Positions 59,470 through 64,000 of a DNA stretch of 64,000 bases are shown in pieces. Numbering within the stretch: position 1 is the first letter of the stretch; every line of letters begins with the position of its first letter. This stretch comes from Streptomyces malaysiense. Its GTDB lineage: Bacteria > Actinomycetota > Actinomycetes > Streptomycetales > Streptomycetaceae. The notes under the pieces were generated by a model. That model made no database searches and was not told the origin of the DNA. It worked only from the letters and a program-made list of their open reading frames with translations. The DNA is taken from positions 1 to 64,000 of the forward strand of contig NZ_LBDA02000049.1 of the NCBI RefSeq assembly GCF_000980885.2, given 5' to 3'. The position numbers and the translations under genes were made by a program.

Positions 59470-60336
59470 TCAGGCGGTCAGCGAGGCCGCCTTCAGCCAG
59501 GCGAGCACGATCAGCAGGGCGAGCAGGGCCACGCACACCCCCGCCTGCACCAGGGTGCGCCGCTGGTCGCGGGGCGCGTAGGCGTACGCCACGGTCACCA
59601 CGGCACCCGCGAGCAGACCGCCGAGGTGGCCCTGCCAGGAGGTCAGCCCCGCGGAGATCACCAGCCACAGCAGCAGGCCCGCCATGTACCGGTTGACCTC
59701 GCGCATGTCGTGGCCGAGGCGGCGGCCCATGACCCAGTAGGCGGCGCCCAGTCCGAAGATCGCTCCGGAGGCGCCGACCGTGTAGGACTCCGGGGCCAGC
59801 AGCAGCTCCAGCACCGAACCGCCGAGCGCCGACAGCAGATACAGGGCGAGGTGGCGCACCCGGCCCAGCTGGGTCTCCACGACCCGGCCGATGTTCCACA
59901 GCGCCACCATGTTGAACAGGATGTGCGTGATCCCGAACGTCCCCTCACCGGGCGTCAGATGCAGGAACGCGCCGGTCAGCAGCCGGTACCACTCCCCGTG
60001 CGCGACGCCCTCCGGGACATAGCCGGCGGGTGTGGTGCCGAGCATCGCGAAGCGGTACTCGAACGACGGCCGGGCCAGCTCCACCAGATACGCCGCCACG
60101 TTCAGCCCGACCAGCACATAGGTCACCAGCGGCACCGCGGCGATCCGGCCCCCGAACACGGTCCGCGCCCGCCGGATCGAACGGGCGCCCTCCCGCACGC
60201 ACTCCACGCACTGGTGGCCGACCGCGGCCTCCCGCATGCAGGACGGGCAGATGAAGCGGTCGCAGCGGGTGCAGCGGACATACGACTCCACCTGCGGATG
60301 ACGGTAACAGGTGGTCACGACGGACTCGGCGGCCAC
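59470..60336 (-). CDS. Rhomboid family intramembrane serine protease with zinc-binding N-terminus
   Basis: A 288-aa protein. Residues ~10-46 form a B-box-like zinc module: C10, H13, C22, C25, C30, C33, H41, C43, C46. Six membrane helices follow. Catalytic Ser190 (GASGAIFGL) and His237 (WQGHLGG), with oxyanion-region H138-x3-N142 (THILFNM), are all present, so it should be active. It cleaves membrane-spanning substrates. The GTG at 60336 has GAGGAG 7 nt upstream. Confidence 0.92.
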   Translation of the reverse strand: MAAESVVTTCYRHPQVESYVRCTRCDRFICPSCMREAAVGHQCVECVREGARSIRRARTVFGGRIAAVPLVTYVLVGLNVAAYLVELARPSFEYRFAMLGTTPAGYVPEGVAHGEWYRLLTGAFLHLTPGEGTFGITHILFNMVALWNIGRVVETQLGRVRHLALYLLSALGGSVLELLLAPESYTVGASGAIFGLGAAYWVMGRRLGHDMREVNRYMAGLLLWLVISAGLTSWQGHLGGLLAGAVVTVAYAYAPRDQRRTLVQAGVCVALLALLIVLAWLKAASLTA

Positions 60337-60505
60337 GGGCCGGCTCCTCGAAAAGGGAAGGACGACAAGGAAAGGGGAGAGGCGGGGGGAAGCACAGCGA
60401 GCCGGTGGGGCGGCAGCGAACAAAATAGCGAACAGATGTGACGGCCGTGACGCCCGGTGCGCGTGATCACGTAGGCTCGGCCCCTCGGAACAGCCGGAGG
60501 GGGCC

Positions 60506-61231
60506 ATGGCCGCGATCAGCCTGCGCAAGGTCGAGGAGACCGCGCCCGCACTCGTCGGCGCCTACCGCTCGGCCGGGGTCAGTCTGCGCAAACACGGCCT
60601 GGACGGGCTGCGGGCCGCCGTCTACCTCGTCCTCGACCACTCCGGTTCCATGCGCCCCTACTACCAGGACGGCAGCGTCCAGGCGCTCGCCGACCGGGTG
60701 CTGGGGCTGTCCGCGCACCTGGACGACGACGGCCGGGTGCCGGTGGTGTTCTTCTCCACCGGCATCGACGCCGTCACCGAGATCCCGCTCGCCGGTCACG
60801 AGGGCGGCGTCGAGCGGATCGTCGCCGGTCTCGGCCACATGGGCCGGACGAGCTACCACCTGGCGATGGACGCCGTCATCGAGCACTACCTGGACAGCGG
60901 CGCCACCGACCCCGCCCTGGTCGTCTTCCAGACCGACGGCGGCCCGGTCGACAAGTTCGCCGCGGAGCGCTATCTCTGCAAGTCCGCGAAGCTTCCGCTG
61001 TTCTGGCAGTTCATCGGCTTCGGCGACCCGCGCGGCAAGCAGTTCGACTTCCTGCGCAAACTGGACGAACTCCCGGTGCCCGGCAAACGGATCGTGGACA
61101 ACGCCGGCTTCTTCCACGTGGGCGAGGACCCCCGGCGCGTCCCCGACGCCGAGCTGTACGACCGTCTCGTCGCCGAGTTCCCCGCCTGGCTGGCGGCCGC
61201 GCGCGCGGCGGGCGTCGTCCGCCCCTCCTGA
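60506..61231 (+). CDS. vWA-domain protein (TerF/TerY-like)
   Basis: A 241-aa protein consisting of a von Willebrand A domain. The MIDAS motif is LVLDHSGSM (D44, S46, S48); the distal Asp is in VFQTDGGPVD. The sequence resembles the vWA module of tellurite-resistance-type TerF proteins in actinobacteria, which often occur without other ter genes. Probably a metal-dependent protein-interaction adaptor in the cytoplasm. It is divergent from the rhomboid gene and converges with the acyl-CoA dehydrogenase. Confidence 0.85.
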   Translation: MAAISLRKVEETAPALVGAYRSAGVSLRKHGLDGLRAAVYLVLDHSGSMRPYYQDGSVQALADRVLGLSAHLDDDGRVPVVFFSTGIDAVTEIPLAGHEGGVERIVAGLGHMGRTSYHLAMDAVIEHYLDSGATDPALVVFQTDGGPVDKFAAERYLCKSAKLPLFWQFIGFGDPRGKQFDFLRKLDELPVPGKRIVDNAGFFHVGEDPRRVPDAELYDRLVAEFPAWLAAARAAGVVRPS

Positions 61232-61241
61232 ACCGGCCCGC

Positions 61242-62204
61242 TCACGGGTTCACCTCCCCGAGGGCGTCGGCCAGGACCAGCTCCCGGCACTCCTCGGGCG
61301 TCCCCCACGCGGTGCGCAGCGCGCGGGCCTTGGTCAGCCACAGGGAGAGGTCGTACTCCGCGGTGTAGCCGATCGCGCCGTGCAGATGCAGCGCCGTCCG
61401 CGCGGTGCCGTACGCCGCCTCGCACGCCCGGAGCTTGGCCGCGGCCACGTCCGCCGGGCGCATCGATATCGCCGCGCCGAGCACGAGGGGCCGGGCGAAC
61501 TCCAGGGCCGTCCTCGCGTCGGCCAGCCGGTGCTTGACCGCCTGGAAGGAGCCGACGGGTACCCCGAACTGGGTGCGCTGCCCGACGTAGGCCACCGTGC
61601 GGTCGAGCAGGGCCAGACCGACGCCGAGGGCCTGCGCGGCGACGGCCAGCCGGGCCCAGACGAGGGCCCGCTCGTACGGGGGATCGGTGCGGAGCGGGGC
61701 GCCGTCCGGGACGAGCGGGGTCAGCCGGCGGGCGGGATCCAGGGACGCGCGCACCGGTCCGGGGGTCGCCTGGCACAGGCCGCCGGGGGTGGGCGCGAGC
61801 CGGAGCGCGGCCGCGTCCCCGTCGAGGGCCGGCCCGCCGGGCGGTGCGACGGTGACCGGCACCTCGCCCGCCACCAGCCCCGGCAGGAAGCGTGCGGCGT
61901 GCGGCGGCGCGTCCAGGAGCAGGGCCGCCGCGACCGTCTCCACCAGCGGTCCGGGTACCGCGTGCCGACCCAACTCCAGGAAAGCGAGGGCCAGTTCCAC
62001 CGGCCGCCGCCCTGCCCCGCCGTACTCCCGCGGTACCGCGAGCCCGAACACCCCGGCCTTCGCGAGCCGCGCCCACAAGGCCCGCCCGCGCGCGTGCTCG
62101 CCACGGCTCCACTCCCGGACCACCGCCGGGGTGTCCGCCGCCGTCAGCAGGGCTCCCAGCGAGTCGGTGAAGGCCCGCTGCTCGGCATCGGGGAGGAAGC
62201 GCAT
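61242..62204 (-). CDS. Acyl-CoA dehydrogenase family protein, short subunit
   Basis: A 320-aa ACAD. The N-terminal helical domain begins MRFLPDAEQRAFTDSLG; VFGLAVPREYGGAG and the C-terminal RTQFGVPVGSFQAVKHRLAD and HLHGAIGYTAEYDLSLW are typical. The middle beta domain is short. In mycobacterial steroid degradation, similar short and long FadE pairs form alpha2beta2 enzymes, and the overlapping starts here (TGATG) fit that. Substrate probably a cyclic or branched acyl-CoA (inference). Confidence 0.88.
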   Translation of the reverse strand: MRFLPDAEQRAFTDSLGALLTAADTPAVVREWSRGEHARGRALWARLAKAGVFGLAVPREYGGAGRRPVELALAFLELGRHAVPGPLVETVAAALLLDAPPHAARFLPGLVAGEVPVTVAPPGGPALDGDAAALRLAPTPGGLCQATPGPVRASLDPARRLTPLVPDGAPLRTDPPYERALVWARLAVAAQALGVGLALLDRTVAYVGQRTQFGVPVGSFQAVKHRLADARTALEFARPLVLGAAISMRPADVAAAKLRACEAAYGTARTALHLHGAIGYTAEYDLSLWLTKARALRTAWGTPEECRELVLADALGEVNP

Positions 62205-63343
62205 CAGCGGCGTCCCTTCGGCAGGCCCAGCAGTCGCTCGGCGATGATGTCGCGCTGGATCTCGTTGGTGCCCGCGTAGACCGGACCGGCCAGCGCGAAG
62301 ACGTACCCCTGCGACCAGGCGCCGTCGGCCTCCTCGCCCTCCGGGCCCAGCAGGTCGAGCGCCGTCTCGTGCAGCGCGAGGTCCAGCTCGGACCAGAACA
62401 CCTTGTTCATGCTGGTCTCCGGGCCGAGCCGGCCGCCGGCCAGGAACCGGGAGGCGGCCGCGTAGGTGAACAGCCGGTAGGCGCGGGCGCCGATCACCGC
62501 GTCCGCCACCCGCTCGCGCGCGTGCTCCGGACAGCCGCGCGCCCGCCACAGCCCGACCAGACGGCGCGCCGCGGCGAGGAACCGGCCCGGTGAACGCAGC
62601 GTCAGCCCCCGCTCGTTGCCCGCCGTCGACATCGCGATCCGCCAGCCCTGTCCCGGTTCGCCGATCACGTCCTCGTCCGGCACGAACACCTCGTCCAGGA
62701 ACAGCTCCGCGAACGCGGGCCTGCCGTCCAGCCGGCCGATCGGGCGCACCGTGACCCCGGGAGCGCGCAGGTCGAACATCAGATAGGTGAGCCCCTGATG
62801 GGGCCGCTCCGCCCCCGGATCGCTGCGGAACAGCCCGAAGGCCCGGTCGGCGAAGGCCGCCCGCGAGGACCATGTCTTCTGTCCGCCGAGCAGCCAGCCG
62901 CCGTCCGCGCGCACCGCCCGGGAGGTGAGCGAGGCCAGATCCGAGCCCGCCTCGGGCTCCGACCAGGCCTGCGCCCACACCACCTCGCCCGAGGCCATCG
63001 GCGGCAGCACCCGCGCGCACTGCTCCGGCGTCCCGTGCTCCAGCAGGGTGGGGGCCAGCAGGTCGATCCCGTTCTGCCCGACCCGGCCGGGCGCGCCCGC
63101 CGCCCAGTACTCCTCCTCGAACAGCAGCCAGCCCAGCAGCCCAGCGTCCCGTCCGCCGTACCGCCGCGGCCAGGACACCACCGACCAGTGGTCCGCGGCC
63201 AGTTCGGCCTCCCAGGCGCGATGGGCGGCGAACCCCGCCGCCGTCTCCAGCGACGGCAGCGGCACCCGCGGCACGTGCGCCGCCAGCCAGGCGCGGGCCT
63301 CGGCGCGGAACTCCTCGTCGGCCGGGGAGAAGGTCAGGTCCAT
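62204..63343 (-). CDS. Acyl-CoA dehydrogenase family protein, full-length subunit
   Basis: About 379 aa. Starts MDLTFSPADEEFRAEARAWL; SWPRRYGGRDAGLLGWLLFEEEY, WAQAWSEPEAGSDLASL (FAD/substrate loop), AGNERGLTLRSPGRFL and the C-terminal PVYAGTNEIQRDIIAERLLGLP are ACAD landmarks. It forms a likely heteromeric pair with the next gene. ATG 63343 is used; GTG 63355 or ATG 63358 with GGGAAGG nearby are possible. It is divergent from the SDR across a palindrome. Confidence 0.88.
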   Translation of the reverse strand: MDLTFSPADEEFRAEARAWLAAHVPRVPLPSLETAAGFAAHRAWEAELAADHWSVVSWPRRYGGRDAGLLGWLLFEEEYWAAGAPGRVGQNGIDLLAPTLLEHGTPEQCARVLPPMASGEVVWAQAWSEPEAGSDLASLTSRAVRADGGWLLGGQKTWSSRAAFADRAFGLFRSDPGAERPHQGLTYLMFDLRAPGVTVRPIGRLDGRPAFAELFLDEVFVPDEDVIGEPGQGWRIAMSTAGNERGLTLRSPGRFLAAARRLVGLWRARGCPEHARERVADAVIGARAYRLFTYAAASRFLAGGRLGPETSMNKVFWSELDLALHETALDLLGPEGEEADGAWSQGYVFALAGPVYAGTNEIQRDIIAERLLGLPKGRR

Positions 63344-63363
63344 GGCCGCCGTCACCATCCTTC

Positions 63364-63383
63364 CCTAACAAGTGTTTGGTAGG
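63364..63383. promoter_or_regulatory. Palindromic operator between the acyl-CoA dehydrogenase and SDR genes
   Basis: CCTA-n-CAA-GTGT-TTG-n-TAGG has 14 of 20 positions symmetric. It lies 20 bp from the dehydrogenase start and just before the -10 (TAGCGT, 63385-63390) of the SDR. It is TetR-like in size; known regulators of such catabolic genes (KstR, KstR2, FadR types) are TetR proteins. Confidence 0.55.
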
Positions 63384-63384
63384 T

Positions 63385-63390
63385 TAGCGT
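63385..63390 (+). promoter_or_regulatory. -10 element of a leaderless SDR promoter
   Basis: TAGCGT ends 6 nt before the ATG at 63397; no SD is present. Confidence 0.45.
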
Positions 63391-63396
63391 GACCCC

Positions 63397-64000
63397 ATGA
63401 CAGGCGTCGAGAGCCCGGCCTACGTCCCCGGGCACGGACTGCTCAAGGGCCGCAGCGCCGTCGTCACCGCGGCGGCCGGCACCGGTATCGGCGGGGCCAC
63501 CGCGCGCCGCTTCCTGGAGGAGGGCGCCCGCGTCCTGCTCAGCGACGCACACCCCCGGCGCCTGAAGGAGCACGAGGCCGAACTGGCCCGGCGGTTCCCG
63601 GGCGCGGTGACCGCCCTGCCCTGCGACGTCACCGACGAGCGGCAGGTCCGGGCACTGTTCGAGACGGCCGCCGCCGAGCACGGCCGACTGGACATCGTCG
63701 TCAACAACGCGGGACTCGGCGGTACTTCGCCCCTCGCCGACATGACCGACGACCAGTGGAACCGCGTCCTGGACGTCACCCTGAACGGCACCTTCCGCTG
63801 CACCCGGGCCGCCCTGCGCGCGCTGCGGACCACCGGCGGCGGAGTGATCGTCAACAACGCCTCCGTCGTCGGCTGGCGCGCCCAGGCCGGACAGGCCCAC
63901 TACGCCGCCGCCAAGGCCGGGGTGATGGCCCTGACCCGCTGCGCCGCCGTCGAGGCCGCCGCCTACGGGGTGCGGGTCAACGCCGTCGCGCCCAGCCTGG
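63397..64000 (+). CDS. IpdF-like short-chain dehydrogenase (partial, runs off the window)
   Basis: An open frame from ATG 63397 to the window end gives at least 201 residues. An N-terminal ~15-residue extension precedes VVTAAAGTGIGGATARR (cofactor loop), LDIVVNNAGLGG, VIVNNASVVGWRAQAGQ (catalytic Ser) and HYAAAKAGVMALT (Tyr and Lys). The pattern GHGLL-KGR-AVVTAAAGTGIG with NNASVVGWRAQ closely resembles mycobacterial IpdF (KstR2 regulon, steroid ring degradation). With the FadE pair it suggests a steroid- or indane-type catabolic cluster. The C-terminus is missing. Confidence 0.88.
   Translation, partial: MTGVESPAYVPGHGLLKGRSAVVTAAAGTGIGGATARRFLEEGARVLLSDAHPRRLKEHEAELARRFPGAVTALPCDVTDERQVRALFETAAAEHGRLDIVVNNAGLGGTSPLADMTDDQWNRVLDVTLNGTFRCTRAALRALRTTGGGVIVNNASVVGWRAQAGQAHYAAAKAGVMALTRCAAVEAAAYGVRVNAVAPSL

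Overview
This is a high-GC actinobacterial chromosome segment, almost certainly from a Streptomyces. The third codon position is nearly always G or C, GTG and TTG starts are common, many stop/start pairs overlap as GTGA or ATGA, and several promoters look leaderless. The gene order (ileS, TraR/DksA-type protein, lspA, rluD, dnaE, his cluster, hisI-trpE, trpC-trpM-trpBA, lgt, gltBD) is core Streptomyces chromosome. I found no tRNA, rRNA, insertion sequence, prophage or CRISPR array. Both ends are cut inside genes: ileS on the left, a short-chain dehydrogenase on the right.

Left part (1-25.7 kb). The first 26 codons of ileS sit on the minus strand behind a well preserved translational T-box riboswitch. 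Rightward come a Lys/Ala-tailed TraR/DksA protein, lspA, an RluD-type pseudouridine synthase with an overlapping acetyltransferase, a Na+/H+ antiporter and an SDR. Next are an MscS channel, a dienelactone hydrolase, a Tat-exported PhoD phosphatase, a membrane-anchored thioredoxin-fold protein, a membrane protein and a DUF2252 protein. dnaE, a small conserved protein, an NYN-domain protein, an ABC exporter pair and a group of minus-strand genes (YbaK, LON domain, unknown, beta-solenoid-like membrane protein) complete it.

Middle part (25.9-43.9 kb). This is histidine and tryptophan biosynthesis. hisD-hisC-hisB-(54-aa membrane protein)-hisH-priA-ridA-hisF form one tightly coupled operon behind two similar palindromes and ending at a strong terminator. 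An ArsR-type regulator with a duplicated TTGCGCAA operator and an MFS exporter follow. hisI overlaps trpE, and trp-associated membrane proteins, trpC, trpM, trpB and trpA follow. No trpF is present; PriA is the expected dual HisA/TrpF isomerase. A second membrane-anchored thioredoxin-fold protein and lgt close this part.

Right part (43.9-64 kb). A seven-gene minus-strand operon holds four divergent ADP-ribosylglycohydrolase-fold proteins, a ribokinase, a class III CoA-transferase and a CitE-like lyase. All junctions are overlapping or nearly so. This is the best candidate here for an uncharacterised system, perhaps salvage or repair of ribosylated compounds. It diverges from a VIT-family metal transporter whose promoter carries a DtxR/IdeR-type iron box. 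gltB-gltD (glutamate synthase) follow behind GlnR-like sites, then a rhomboid protease with a zinc-binding N-terminus and a vWA-domain protein. The window ends with a pair of acyl-CoA dehydrogenases divergent from an IpdF-like SDR across a palindromic operator, which looks like the edge of a steroid-type or alicyclic acid catabolic cluster.
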